A stretch of DNA of 15,444 nucleotides from an uncultured Actinomycetes bacterium (GTDB lineage Bacteria > Actinomycetota > Actinomycetes > Nanopelagicales > Nanopelagicaceae), in assembly GCA_903907665.1 (NCBI GenBank), contig CAIVOW010000075.1:1-15444 (forward strand), given 5' to 3'. The position numbers and the translations under genes are program-made. The notes below the pieces were generated by a model. That model made no database searches. It saw only the letters and a program-made list of their open reading frames with translations, and was not told the DNA's origin. This document shows positions 7,492 through 15,444 of the stretch, piece by piece (the stretch's first letter is position 1; each line of letters begins with the position of its first letter).

Positions 7492-8421
7492 ATGACTTCA
7501 CGCATAACTCTGGCAAATACAAATCTCTCCGTCTACCCACTTTGCCTCGGAGGCAATGTCTTTGGCTGGTCGGCAAACGAAGCGGAATCCTTCGCAGTCC
7601 TTGATGCATATTACGAGGCGGGTGGAAACTTCATCGATACGGCTGACGTATATTCAGAATGGAAGCCAGGCAATAGCGGTGGTGAGAGCGAGACAATCAT
7701 CGGTAATTGGATGAAAGCCCGCTCAAATCGTCACGAAATAGTTATCGCTACAAAAGTATCAAAACTTTCTACGCGTCCTGGATTATCAGCGCAAAATATT
7801 AAAGTTGCGCTAGAAGAATCTTTGACTCGCTTACAAACCGACCATATTGATCTTTACTACTCACACGATGATGATCAAACTGTGAAAATTGAAGAGACTC
7901 TAGGTGCGTACAGCGATGCTATCTCAGCGGGAAAGATTCACCTCGTCGGGGCATCTAATTTCACTAGTGAGAGATTGAAGGAATCTGCTGAAGTTAGCAA
8001 GGCAAATGACTTGCCAAGCTATGTTGCCATTCAGAATCGATATAACTTGATGGATCGCCAACCATTTGAATCTGATATTTCACCTGTTCTACAGAAGCTC
8101 GGTATTACTTCGATACCGTACTACGGACTTGCTCGAGGTTTCTTGACTGGGAAGTATCGCCCTGGTGTTGTTATTGAATCTGCTCGCGCTGGTGGAGTAC
8201 TTGAGTACCAAGATGATCGAGGGTGGGCGGTTCTTGCAAAACTCGATGAGATTGCTAAGGATTTAAATACAACTCTCTCGGCGGTAGCACTCGGCTGGCT
8301 CCGCGGACATGGATCACTTCCGATTGCAAGTGCCCGCACGATTGAACAAGCTAAAGAAATATTTACTCTTGTTGATCTTTCTGCTGAATATCTAGCTGCT
8401 CTAGATAGTGTCAGCGCCTAA
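7492..8421 (+). CDS. Aldo/keto reductase
   Basis: This 309-residue cytoplasmic (beta/alpha)8 barrel oxidoreductase is the usual length for the family. The catalytic tetrad is visible: D49 and Y54 (NFIDTADVYSEW), K88 (IATKVSK) and H125 (YYSHDDD). Near the end, the LPIASARTIEQAKEI segment is the usual NADPH phosphate- and adenine-binding region, with S and R in place. These enzymes reduce aldehydes and ketones with NADPH; the substrate is not evident, though an aldehyde from amine catabolism would suit the amidase upstream (inference). It starts 16 bases after the amidase stop. Its 3' end overlaps the 3' end of the convergent membrane-protein gene by 11 bases, with no room for a terminator between them. 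Confidence 0.92.
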   Translation: MTSRITLANTNLSVYPLCLGGNVFGWSANEAESFAVLDAYYEAGGNFIDTADVYSEWKPGNSGGESETIIGNWMKARSNRHEIVIATKVSKLSTRPGLSAQNIKVALEESLTRLQTDHIDLYYSHDDDQTVKIEETLGAYSDAISAGKIHLVGASNFTSERLKESAEVSKANDLPSYVAIQNRYNLMDRQPFESDISPVLQKLGITSIPYYGLARGFLTGKYRPGVVIESARAGGVLEYQDDRGWAVLAKLDEIAKDLNTTLSAVALGWLRGHGSLPIASARTIEQAKEIFTLVDLSAEYLAALDSVSA

Positions 8422-8968
8422 GAATTTTGCGCCAATTTACCTTCATAAGAAGATAAATACAGAACAACGCAAAGACTTGTACTGCTATACCCCATGGCGA
8501 TGTAAGCGAATTTTGAATCAATTCACCCATTCCCTTTTGCTGGAGTGAGCTAGTGCCCGCTACATAAAGGGAGTAACTAACAATTCTTCCGGCGAAGAAA
8601 GCAAGCGTCAGCGGAATCAGCCGTATTCCCATCAGCCCAGCAGCTTCGAATAATTGAGCTGATGGAATAGGGGAGAGTGCGAAGAGCAGAAGGCCAGCCA
8701 ATTTATGAGAAGTTTTCTGGTGAAGTACCTCGCTTATAGCTTCAAGGTTAGCTCTGTGCTTAGCTGAGATTTTGTGTCGTAGTAATCCAGTAGCTCGCGC
8801 AAGGCAATACCTTCCAGATCCCGCAGCAAGTGCGCCAATTGCGATGAGTGGAACAGCTGGTATTTGAGAATTTAATTTAAAGAGAACGAGCACTGACCAA
8901 GTGGGAGGCGCGAATGCTGGGAGAAGGTTCATTCCAAAAATAATGAGCGCCAAGTAGAAGTACGTCAC
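8411..8968 (-). CDS. Small multi-pass membrane protein, weakly DedA/VTT-like
   Basis: This 185-residue protein has about five hydrophobic segments: roughly 4-30, 37-52, 88-100, 115-137 and 158-175. The first includes a possible re-entrant NLLPAFAPPTW. The central LSPIPSAQLFEAAGLMG...FFAGR resembles the re-entrant loop and Arg region of DedA/VTT-type lipid scramblases and exporters, but the match is loose and the function is not assigned. The start is GTG at 8968 with AAAGGTG about 9 bases upstream; no ATG precedes the first membrane segment. The C-terminus is basic (NWRKILRR), suggesting it faces the cytoplasm. It follows DUF4395 by 68 bases on the same strand, so it may share its transcript. 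Confidence 0.6.
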   Translation of the reverse strand: MTYFYLALIIFGMNLLPAFAPPTWSVLVLFKLNSQIPAVPLIAIGALAAGSGRYCLARATGLLRHKISAKHRANLEAISEVLHQKTSHKLAGLLLFALSPIPSAQLFEAAGLMGIRLIPLTLAFFAGRIVSYSLYVAGTSSLQQKGMGELIQNSLTSPWGIAVQVFALFCIYLLMKVNWRKILRR

Positions 8969-9036
8969 CTAGGCACCTTTAACCATAAGCCGAGTTTAGC
9001 CGTGCTTCCTCGTAGTAGGAAGAAAAGGCAAAAGGA

Positions 9037-9471
9037 CTAGCGCTTAATTGCTCGTGTTATTAGCAGATGAATCTCGCACCCAAGGCAGTAATCAAAGATG
9101 GCATTGAGGAACGAAGCAATAATTGCAAAGATTACTGGAACCGAGAAAAGAAGATTTATCTTTGCTACGCCGCCAATAGTTGCAAGCACTGCGAGTAAAA
9201 AACCTATTTTCTGAGCAAATTGTGGACCTCGAATATCTTCAGCAATAAAATTTTTACTAAGTCGAGGTTGAATAATCATGCGATAAATCAAACCGTAAGG
9301 GGATTTCTTAAGTGAGATTAATCCGCCAACTGCGAATTGAATTAATTGGATAAAGATCAAAAGAGTTGAATGCGCTAGAAACGCGACAATCAAGAGAACA
9401 AGTGTGATTGATGCGGATACGCGAGGGCCTCGCGGGTCTATGAGTTCTGGAGAATCAATTACTTTGGCCAT
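9037..9471 (-). CDS. DUF4395 membrane protein with CxxC
   Basis: This 144-residue protein begins with the DPRGPR motif (12-17) typical of DUF4395 and has about four membrane segments (roughly 20-36, 38-53, 88-104 and 108-127). At the end of the last segment it carries C129-L-G-C132 (DYCLGCEIHLL), a CxxC pair that could be redox-active or bind metal. The function of the family is not established. It starts 6 bases after the stop of the thioredoxin-like gene, so the two are almost surely one transcript. I infer that the CxxC exchanges electrons with the CTPC of that thioredoxin. The start is a plain ATG at 9471 with little Shine-Dalgarno, consistent with coupling to the upstream gene. Confidence 0.8.
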   Translation of the reverse strand: MAKVIDSPELIDPRGPRVSASITLVLLIVAFLAHSTLLIFIQLIQFAVGGLISLKKSPYGLIYRMIIQPRLSKNFIAEDIRGPQFAQKIGFLLAVLATIGGVAKINLLFSVPVIFAIIASFLNAIFDYCLGCEIHLLITRAIKR

Positions 9472-9477
9472 AGGTAT

Positions 9478-9909
9478 CTATTTATCCCTAGGTGTTTGCC
9501 CAGGTTTTTGCCTGGGTGTTATTGCATTAACAACCTGTTCACGTTTTGGTGCGCCAACGGCTCTTCCAATTTCAATCCCATAGTGATCCAAGATGAGTGT
9601 CGTGGGGGTAGATCTGATGTCAAGCTTACGCACAAGCTCTAAATGACTTTCCGCATCTATATCTACATGCTTAACATCTGATAAATCTTTAGCGATATCA
9701 CGAAGGAGTCCACGCGTTGCCCGGCAGGGAGTACAGAACGCTGAAGAGAATTGCAGAAGAGTAATTCTGCTACCAAATTTAGTACCAATTTCTACTTCGG
9801 ATACAGCTGGAGTCGTATGAACCTTCACGGTTCCTCGATTCTTGCGAAGCCATAATCCATAGATGGAACTCATGAGTAGCACTAAAACCAGTGTTACTTC
9901 GCTCTTCAT
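9478..9909 (-). CDS. Membrane-anchored thioredoxin-like protein (CTPC)
   Basis: This 143-residue protein has an N-terminal hydrophobic helix (about 5-20) followed by RKNR, then a thioredoxin fold. The active site is C59-T-P-C62 in SSAFCTPCRAT, and the cis-proline loop is STPTTLIL near residue 102. The last strands (IGRAVGAPKREQV) complete the fold. Basic residues after the helix suggest, by the positive-inside rule, a cytoplasmic domain; the opposite orientation is not excluded. No AxA cleavage site is seen, so it is an anchor rather than a cleaved signal. Expected role: thiol-disulfide exchange near the membrane. DUF4395 follows by 6 bases. The strong hairpin upstream (9933-9978) ends the hut unit, so this gene must have its own promoter within about 25 bases upstream or in the hairpin region; I could not identify it. 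Confidence 0.85.
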   Translation of the reverse strand: MKSEVTLVLVLLMSSIYGLWLRKNRGTVKVHTTPAVSEVEIGTKFGSRITLLQFSSAFCTPCRATRGLLRDIAKDLSDVKHVDIDAESHLELVRKLDIRSTPTTLILDHYGIEIGRAVGAPKREQVVNAITPRQKPGQTPRDK

Positions 9910-9932
9910 AGCCGAAGTTTCTCATAGAAAGG

Positions 9933-9978
9933 AAATAGCAAAACCCCGCCACTCTACGATGGCGGGGTTTTGCTATTT
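9933..9978 (-). terminator. Strong rho-independent terminator closing the hut/phosphoesterase unit
   Basis: A perfect 19-bp inverted repeat (9933-9951 with 9960-9978) surrounds an 8-base loop and has a GGCGGGG core next to TTTTG. It begins 4 bases after the phosphoesterase stop. On the minus strand the descending arm is T-rich (GGGGTTTTGCTATTTCC), as expected for intrinsic termination. The plus-strand copy is also symmetrical and could act in both directions. Confidence 0.9.
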
Positions 9979-9982
9979 ATAA

Positions 9983-11056
9983 CTAACCGAGAGGTGTATG
10001 TGTATCCACGTTGGCGTTGATGATGTGAGGAACAAAGTTCCACAGGTTTGGATTTCTTGGATCGATTTGAAGTTCAACCCAGTGATTGAATCCTGAACCA
10101 AAAGTCTGGATACGAGTGAAATTCTGAACAAGTGATCCCTTATCCTTTTCTACAAGTTTTCCAGCAGTTTCATTCATAGGCATGTCCAGTTGATACCAGT
10201 GCTCATCACCATTTTGTAATAAAACTGGGCGCTTGAACTTAATGGTATTGGTCAACAGAGCTTGCTTTACATTTGCGTAGGCAGCTGTATTTTCATTGTT
10301 TGGAGTCGCTAGGTCGCGAAGGTAACCCTCCCAATCCATATTTGCTTGAACTACGACAATGACACCTAGTGCATTGTCCGCTTTTGCCTTTTCAAAACCT
10401 TTATTGATCCAAGCGACATTGGCTGCGTCCCGAGCTTTGTACTCCGCATCATCACCATCCGTTGGCTTATCGTTATAAGTCTTGAATGTAGGAGTTGCAA
10501 CTGCTGAATTATTAGCAGACCCAGGAACATGTGGGATAATTACAGTAATACCTTTGTACGTAAACATCTGCATCTCGGGATAAGTTTTGTCACGAGTTAC
10601 GGAGGTGTTTAGCGTTTTACTACCAAGGCTTATGTAATTTCCTGAGGTGCCGAAGTAAGTTGAGCGGACGAGAGCCAACCGATTATTAGGATCAAAGTTG
10701 CCTTTAACCGCACGATCACAATCTACCCATTCATTATCGCCAACTGAATAAAAAATTTGATTGGTGAATTTTTGGAAGAAATCATTCTTAATTCGAGCGT
10801 ATGCAGCATCTTCGCACTTGTCGCCCTTGCCACTCATAGTGTCGCCATCAAAGAGTGTGAATCGGACGCCGCTTGAATTGATGTCAGTAATTACTGCAGG
10901 TGTCTGTGTCTGACCTTTGCTGTCGTAAGGCATATCACCAATGAGAGCGATCGAAAACTTACCAGGACGATCCAGGGCTGCATGAGCAGCAGAAGCTTTG
11001 TAAATACCGCTAAGAGCGATAGATACACCAACGAATGAGATGATGTATTTCTTGAT
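9983..11056 (-). CDS. Exported GDNEW-type metallophosphoesterase, non-standard start
   Basis: This is a calcineurin-like phosphoesterase of the group with GDxPY...GDNEW..C motifs. Numbered from the codon at 11056, residues 2-19 (KKYIISFVG...) form a signal peptide ending at A24-H-A26, so the enzyme is exported. The motifs are G40-D41-M-P-Y44, G71-D72, G106-D-N-E-W110 with C113 (C81 may be its disulfide partner), QANMDW near 236-242 and G283-D-E-H286. Hydrolysis of phosphate esters outside the membrane is likely, perhaps for phosphate scavenging. The first ATG (10933) lies inside the first metal motif and cannot be the start. The frame is open to a TAG at 11098-11096, yet holds no ATG, GTG or TTG; ATC (11056, giving an ideal KK n-region) or ATT (11077) are the only near-start codons. 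The gene follows hutI by about 50-75 bases, probably on the same transcript. Confidence 0.75.
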   Translation of the reverse strand: MKKYIISFVGVSIALSGIYKASAAHAALDRPGKFSIALIGDMPYDSKGQTQTPAVITDINSSGVRFTLFDGDTMSGKGDKCEDAAYARIKNDFFQKFTNQIFYSVGDNEWVDCDRAVKGNFDPNNRLALVRSTYFGTSGNYISLGSKTLNTSVTRDKTYPEMQMFTYKGITVIIPHVPGSANNSAVATPTFKTYNDKPTDGDDAEYKARDAANVAWINKGFEKAKADNALGVIVVVQANMDWEGYLRDLATPNNENTAAYANVKQALLTNTIKFKRPVLLQNGDEHWYQLDMPMNETAGKLVEKDKGSLVQNFTRIQTFGSGFNHWVELQIDPRNPNLWNFVPHIINANVDTHTPLG

Positions 11057-11129
11057 GTTTGTATGAGTGTTGGTAATAGAAGTAAATTTCTCTACCTAAG
11101 TGAACAAAAATCAAACTCCACTCAAAATT

Positions 11130-12266
11130 TTAAGCAACGATATGTGAAATTAGTTTAGAACCTGGCCTGTAGGCTAGATATTCATAAGAAGGCGCGTTGA
11201 GTATCACAATATGAGCAGATGCACCGATTCCTAAGTGTCCGACGTCGGTTCTGCGAAGAGCGTCTGCACCACCTTTTGTTGCAGCAATCAGCGCTTGCTC
11301 CGGCGTAAAAAACATATCCCTCACCGCAATGGCAATAATAAAAGGCATCGATGCGATGTAGGAGGAACCTGGATTGCAATCTGTCGCGATTGCAACATTA
11401 ACTCCCTTTGCAAAATATCTTCGCGCATCGGGATAGGGGGAGCGAGTTGAAAATTCTGCCCCAGGAAGTAAGGTCGCGACAGTCTGGGATGCGCCAAGGA
11501 GTTCCAACTGATTATCAGTTGCATAGGTGCAGTGATCAACTGATGCTAGTTTCATTTCTACCGCTAACTCTATTCCGCCAGTATCTCCGAGCTGATTTCC
11601 ATGAAGGCGTCCAAGGAGGCCTTTAGAAGTTCCTGCGCTTAGAATTTCACGGGCTTCATCAGGTGTAAAAGCACCGCTATCGCAGAAAACGTCAATCCAT
11701 TTAGAAAATGGTGCTGCAGCATCCAACATCGCGCCTTTAACGAGGTCTATATAACTTCGGCGATTATTTATATATTCGGCTGGAACTACGTGAGCGCCAA
11801 GGAACGTTGTCTCATCAGTAAATTCTTTTGCGATGCGAAGTAGTCGTGATTCAGTCTGCACATCTAAACCATACCCACTTTTGATTTCAAAAGTCGTTAT
11901 TCCATGTTCTGTAAATTCGGTGATGACGTTCTCAACATGATTACGCAGTTCCTCATCGGATGCGGCACGGGTAGCCTCAACAGTTGTTTTAATTCCGCCT
12001 GCGGCGTAGCTGGTGCCATTCATTCGAGCTAGAAAATCATTTAAGCGATTTCCGGCAAAAATAGCGTGAGTATGTGAGTCAACAAAGCCAGGAATAACAC
12101 TGGCTCCATCTGCATCGATTCGTTCATCCGCTGGTGGTGCGGTGTTTTTTGTACCTACCCAGCTCACTTTTCCGTCGGTGTAAATGAGCGCAGCGTTGGA
12201 GAGCGTTCCAAGCTCGAGGTCGTTGGTGACTAACTGACCAATATTTGTAATAAGGGTTGAACTCAT
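11130..12266 (-). CDS. hutI: Imidazolonepropionase (HutI)
   Basis: This enzyme opens the ring of 4-imidazolone-5-propionate to give N-formimino-L-glutamate, the third step of histidine degradation, in the cytoplasm. The 378 residues form an amidohydrolase barrel, slightly shorter than the usual 400 or so. The metal motif is H65-T-H67 ([13 protein letters not shown]), and E127-I-K-S-G-Y-G133 is the hallmark HutI segment. H159 (GAHVVP), H222 (RLHGNQ) and D296 (IATDCNPGS) complete the site, and SVDHCTYA is also typical. The ATG at 12266 overlaps the hutU stop by 4 bases (ATGA), indicating translational coupling. A short run with no terminator separates it from the exported phosphoesterase. Confidence 0.96.
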   Translation of the reverse strand: MSSTLITNIGQLVTNDLELGTLSNAALIYTDGKVSWVGTKNTAPPADERIDADGASVIPGFVDSHTHAIFAGNRLNDFLARMNGTSYAAGGIKTTVEATRAASDEELRNHVENVITEFTEHGITTFEIKSGYGLDVQTESRLLRIAKEFTDETTFLGAHVVPAEYINNRRSYIDLVKGAMLDAAAPFSKWIDVFCDSGAFTPDEAREILSAGTSKGLLGRLHGNQLGDTGGIELAVEMKLASVDHCTYATDNQLELLGASQTVATLLPGAEFSTRSPYPDARRYFAKGVNVAIATDCNPGSSYIASMPFIIAIAVRDMFFTPEQALIAATKGGADALRRTDVGHLGIGASAHIVILNAPSYEYLAYRPGSKLISHIVA

Positions 12267-13927
12267 GCGTCCTCGCGCATTGGAATCCGGACCTTACGTT
12301 CCTCCGCAACTTTTTCAGCAATTTCATAACCGGCATCGACATGTCGTATGACACCCATTCCAGGATCATTCGTCAGAACTCTATTGAGCTTCTTACCCGC
12401 TAATTTTGTTCCATCTGCAATACATACTTGCCCAGCGTGTATTGAACGCCCAATACCAACGCCACCGCCATGGTGAATAGAGACCCATGACGCACCCGAT
12501 GCAGTATTAATAAGTGCGTTTAGCAGTGGCCAATCCGCAATTGCATCCGACCCATCTTTCATTGCTTCAGTTTCGCGGTATGGCGATGCAACGGATCCAC
12601 AATCTAAATGATCTCGGCCGATGGCTATTGGTGCATCGACTTTGCCTTTCTTCACAAGATGATTGAAAAGCTCGCCTGCCTTATCGCGCTCGCCGTAACC
12701 TAACCAGCAGATACGCGCAGGCAACCCCTGGAATGCAACTTTTTCAGATGCCTTTGCAATCCAGCGGTGAAGTGGTTCGTTGTGAGGAAATAGCTTCAAA
12801 ATTTCTTTATCAGTCCGGGCAATATCTTTTGGATTTCCAGAGAGAGCTGCCCAACGGAAAGGGCCTTTACCCTCACTAAAGAGTGGACGTATATAAGCTG
12901 GCACAAAGCCAGGGAAATCAAATGCGCGTGGATACCCATGGAGCATCGCCTCCCCGCGAATTGAATTACCGTAATCAAAAACTTCAGCGCCAGCATCCAT
13001 GAAACCAACCATTGCTTCGACTTGCGTCGTCATGGATTCACGCGCCCTGCGAGTAAATTCAACTGGATCATCTTGTGCAAATTTCTGCCAATCTTCAACA
13101 GAAACTCCGATTGGAAGATATGAGAGTGGATCATGCGCAGATGTTTGATCTGTAACGATATCGATTGCAATTCCGCGTCGTAAGAACTCAGGGAAAACTT
13201 CAGCAGCATTTCCTTTAAGGCCAACGCTTAAAGGTCTGCGCTCGCGTTTTGCAGTGAGGGCTAGTTCAATTGCTTCATCCCAATTATCAGTCCATAAATC
13301 GAGGTAGCGGTGATCAACTCGGCGCTGTAATCGAGTGTGGTCAACATCAACGCAGATACACACTCCATCATTCATCGTGACAGCAAGAGGTTGGGCGCCA
13401 CCCATGCCTCCCACACCACCTGTAAGAGTTAAGGTTCCTGCGAGTGTTCCACCAAATTTCTTGTTAGCAACTGCAGCAAAAGTTTCGTACGTACCTTGTA
13501 AAATTCCTTGGGTACCAATATAGATCCATGATCCAGCAGTCATCTGGCCATACATTGTTAGCCCGAGATGTTCTAAGCGCCGAAATTCTGGCCAGTTCGC
13601 CCAATCTCCGACAAGATTAGAGTTCGCAATCAATACGCGTGGCGCCCACTCATGCGTGCGAAAGACTCCGACAGGACGTCCACTTTGAACCAGCATCGTT
13701 TCATCGTTTTTAAGAGTTGTAAGTGTGCGAACGAGGGAATCGAAAGATTTCCAATCACGTGCTGCTTTTCCTGTACCACCATAGACCACAAGATCATCGG
13801 GGCGTTCAGCTACCTCTGGATCAAGATTGTTTTGCAACATACGAAGTGCGCCTTCTTGTTGCCAACCAAGAGTGGAAAGCTTGGTCCCGCGTGCAGCTCT
13901 AACTGGGCGTGCGCCTGGAAGTGTCAT
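12263..13927 (-). CDS. hutU: Urocanate hydratase (HutU)
   Basis: This enzyme adds water to urocanate to form 4-imidazolone-5-propionate, using tightly bound NAD+ as an electrophile. The 554 residues are the normal full length. Conserved blocks in order: [11 protein letters not shown] (49-59), [11 protein letters not shown] (102-112), [17 protein letters not shown] (125-141), the NAD-binding [16 protein letters not shown] (165-180), CVDVD (192-196), [10 protein letters not shown] (318-327) and [18 protein letters not shown] (437-454) with active-site C443, then [11 protein letters not shown]. Nothing important is missing. The ATG at 13927 overlaps the hutH stop by 4 bases and the gene's own stop overlaps the hutI start by 4, so hutH-hutU-hutI is one coupled operon. 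Confidence 0.98.
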   Translation of the reverse strand: MTLPGARPVRAARGTKLSTLGWQQEGALRMLQNNLDPEVAERPDDLVVYGGTGKAARDWKSFDSLVRTLTTLKNDETMLVQSGRPVGVFRTHEWAPRVLIANSNLVGDWANWPEFRRLEHLGLTMYGQMTAGSWIYIGTQGILQGTYETFAAVANKKFGGTLAGTLTLTGGVGGMGGAQPLAVTMNDGVCICVDVDHTRLQRRVDHRYLDLWTDNWDEAIELALTAKRERRPLSVGLKGNAAEVFPEFLRRGIAIDIVTDQTSAHDPLSYLPIGVSVEDWQKFAQDDPVEFTRRARESMTTQVEAMVGFMDAGAEVFDYGNSIRGEAMLHGYPRAFDFPGFVPAYIRPLFSEGKGPFRWAALSGNPKDIARTDKEILKLFPHNEPLHRWIAKASEKVAFQGLPARICWLGYGERDKAGELFNHLVKKGKVDAPIAIGRDHLDCGSVASPYRETEAMKDGSDAIADWPLLNALINTASGASWVSIHHGGGVGIGRSIHAGQVCIADGTKLAGKKLNRVLTNDPGMGVIRHVDAGYEIAEKVAEERKVRIPMREDA

Positions 13928-15444
13928 GCAAGGACTCCTATTTCTTTTTCAACCGATTGCAATATCTTTCGTGAAATCACTAAATCATAAGATGCTTCGA
14001 TTTCAGGTGTAAGCCAACGATCTGTGCCAGGACCTTCAACTTTTGTTCGCAAGGTACGCAGCGCAGCTCCTGTTCCAGGAGAAGGCTTTAGTGGAGCACG
14101 GAAATCAATTGCGCGGCCAGAAACCATTAATTCAATTGCGATAACACGTGCCAGCGCATCAATACTTTTACGTAATTTGCGCGCAGCATGCCATCCCATC
14201 GAAACATGGTCTTCTTGCATTGCAGAGGATGGAATTGAATCTACTGATGCAGGAACAGCCAGCCGTTTCATCTCCGAAACCAGTCCTGCTTGCGTGTATT
14301 GCGCAATCATCATTCCACTATCTACGCCGGGATTATCCGCCAAAAATGGAGGCAGTCCAAAGGATCTATGTTCATCTAGCATGCGATCTGTGCGTCGCTC
14401 AGACATTGAAGCAACATCTGCAAGAGTTATTGCAACAAAATCTAAAACGTAGGCGATTGGTGCTCCATGAAAATTGCCATTGCTTCGGACTTCTCCATCC
14501 GGCAGAACAATGGGATTATCGATAACACTACGAAGTTCTCGCTGTGCGACCGACGAGGCGTGAGTCACTGTGTCTCTAGCACCGCCTGCAACCTGTGGGG
14601 CACAACGTAATGAATAAGCATCTTGTACTCGATCATCTTCCTTGCCAGCATGGGATTTAATAAGTGGTGATGTACTAAGAATTTCTCGAATATTTTTAGC
14701 TGAATCACTCTGACCAGGATGAGGTCGAATGCTGTGTAGATTTTCTGCAAAGACTTTATCTGTACCTAACAGCGCTTCGATACTCATTGCTGCAGTTATA
14801 TCAACCGTTTTTAGGAGGGCAGTGGCATCATCTAGTGCCATCACCAACATGCCTGTCATTCCATCGGTACCATTAATTAGCGCTAGGCCTTCTTTTGAAG
14901 TTAGCTCGATGGGAGTTATCCCAGCCTCGCGCATTGCCGTAGCAGCATTAACAACACTTCCATCTTTACGGCGAACATCACCTTCACCCATAAGGGCAAG
15001 TGCGCATGTTGAAAGCGGAGCAAGATCTCCTGAGCATCCCAGTGAACCAAATTCTCGAACAACGGGCGTTAGATGAGCATTAAGTAAGTCTGCATATGTT
15101 TGTGCAGTTACGGGTCGCACACCAGTAAATCCACTACACATCGTCGCTAAGCGAAGTGACATCATCGCTCGAACTACTTCATCCTCAACAGGTGCACCTG
15201 AACCTGCAGCGTGTGAGCGAATCAAAGACTTTTGAAGTTGAGCTCGCATTTGTGGATCAATATGTTTTTTCGCCAGCGCGCCAAATCCTGTAGAGATTCC
15301 ATAAGCAGGAACTTCAGAGGCAGCTAAATCATCAACAATTTTGCGCGAGGTACTCATCGCATCTAGTGCTGCTTGGGAAATCGCAATGTGAGCGTTCTCG
15401 CGTGCGATCGCAATTACCTCAGAAGCGGATAAGCCATGTATTCC
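13924..15444 (-). CDS. hutH: Histidine ammonia-lyase (HutH), N-terminus cut by window edge
   Basis: This enzyme deaminates L-histidine to urocanate, the first step of the Hut pathway. The visible frame runs 506 codons from the window edge, and only a few N-terminal codons should be missing. The ATG at 15357 is internal, because the 29 codons before it ([13 protein letters not shown]...) continue the family's N-terminal helix. Numbered from the edge: Y48 (AYGISTGFG), H78 (IRSHAAG), the MIO cofactor triad C137-S138-G139 ([13 protein letters not shown]), then the [28 protein letters not shown] and [17 protein letters not shown] blocks. The triad is Cys-Ser-Gly rather than the textbook Ala-Ser-Gly. 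It is the first visible gene of the operon; any promoter lies outside the window. Confidence 0.97.
   Translation of the reverse strand, partial: GIHGLSASEVIAIARENAHIAISQAALDAMSTSRKIVDDLAASEVPAYGISTGFGALAKKHIDPQMRAQLQKSLIRSHAAGSGAPVEDEVVRAMMSLRLATMCSGFTGVRPVTAQTYADLLNAHLTPVVREFGSLGCSGDLAPLSTCALALMGEGDVRRKDGSVVNAATAMREAGITPIELTSKEGLALINGTDGMTGMLVMALDDATALLKTVDITAAMSIEALLGTDKVFAENLHSIRPHPGQSDSAKNIREILSTSPLIKSHAGKEDDRVQDAYSLRCAPQVAGGARDTVTHASSVAQRELRSVIDNPIVLPDGEVRSNGNFHGAPIAYVLDFVAITLADVASMSERRTDRMLDEHRSFGLPPFLADNPGVDSGMMIAQYTQAGLVSEMKRLAVPASVDSIPSSAMQEDHVSMGWHAARKLRKSIDALARVIAIELMVSGRAIDFRAPLKPSPGTGAALRTLRTKVEGPGTDRWLTPEIEASYDLVISRKILQSVEKEIGVLA

Noticed and set aside
9005..9022. Hairpin CTTCCT/AGGAAG between the DUF4395 and downstream membrane-protein genes
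   Set aside because: The 6-bp stem is weak and has no T-run after it on either strand, so I would not call a terminator.
10931..10933. ATG as the start of the exported phosphoesterase
   Set aside because: It falls within the GDMPY metal motif, and 41 coherent codons upstream encode a signal peptide.
15355..15357. ATG as the start of hutH
   Set aside because: The 29 upstream codons to the window edge continue the family's conserved N-terminal helix, so it is an internal methionine.

Overview
The window looks like chromosomal sequence from a small-genome, moderately low-GC actinobacterium, possibly a freshwater planktonic lineage such as Nanopelagicales. This rests on base composition judged by eye (GC roughly in the 40s), tight packing with overlapping or nearly touching genes, actinobacterial-looking HutH and HutU sequences, and a thioredoxin/DUF4395 pair of a kind I associate with actinobacteria. 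I see no insertion sequence, phage gene, CRISPR array, tRNA or rRNA. No gap without a gene exceeds about 160 bases.

Left part (1-4758). A minus-strand cluster runs nitrilase-type C-N hydrolase, then YtcJ-type amidohydrolase, then a PsiE-family membrane protein cut by the window edge. Across a 157-base gap, an APC-family amino acid/amine permease is transcribed the other way and ends at a hairpin terminator. The layout suggests uptake plus hydrolysis of a nitrogen compound, with the substrate unknown.

Middle part (4759-8421, plus strand). Four closely spaced genes encode a cytoplasmic calcineurin-like phosphoesterase, an AbiEii-like nucleotidyltransferase-fold protein, a second C-N hydrolase of the N-carbamoylputrescine amidase type, and an aldo/keto reductase. 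The last gene runs 11 bases into the end of a convergent membrane-protein gene.

Next part (8411-9909, minus strand). A membrane-anchored thioredoxin (CTPC) is followed by a DUF4395 membrane protein carrying its own CxxC, then a weakly DedA/VTT-like membrane protein.

Right part (9983-15444, minus strand). This is a histidine utilisation operon: hutH (its first few codons lie outside the window), hutU and hutI, joined by 4-base stop/start overlaps. HutH makes urocanate, HutU makes imidazolonepropionate and HutI makes N-formimino-L-glutamate. No gene for the last step (hutG or hutF) and no regulator is visible. An exported GDNEW-type metallophosphoesterase follows hutI on the same strand, and a 19-bp terminator hairpin closes the unit. 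The main oddity is that this phosphoesterase has a clear signal peptide and first metal motif upstream of its first ATG, but no ATG, GTG or TTG start codon for them.
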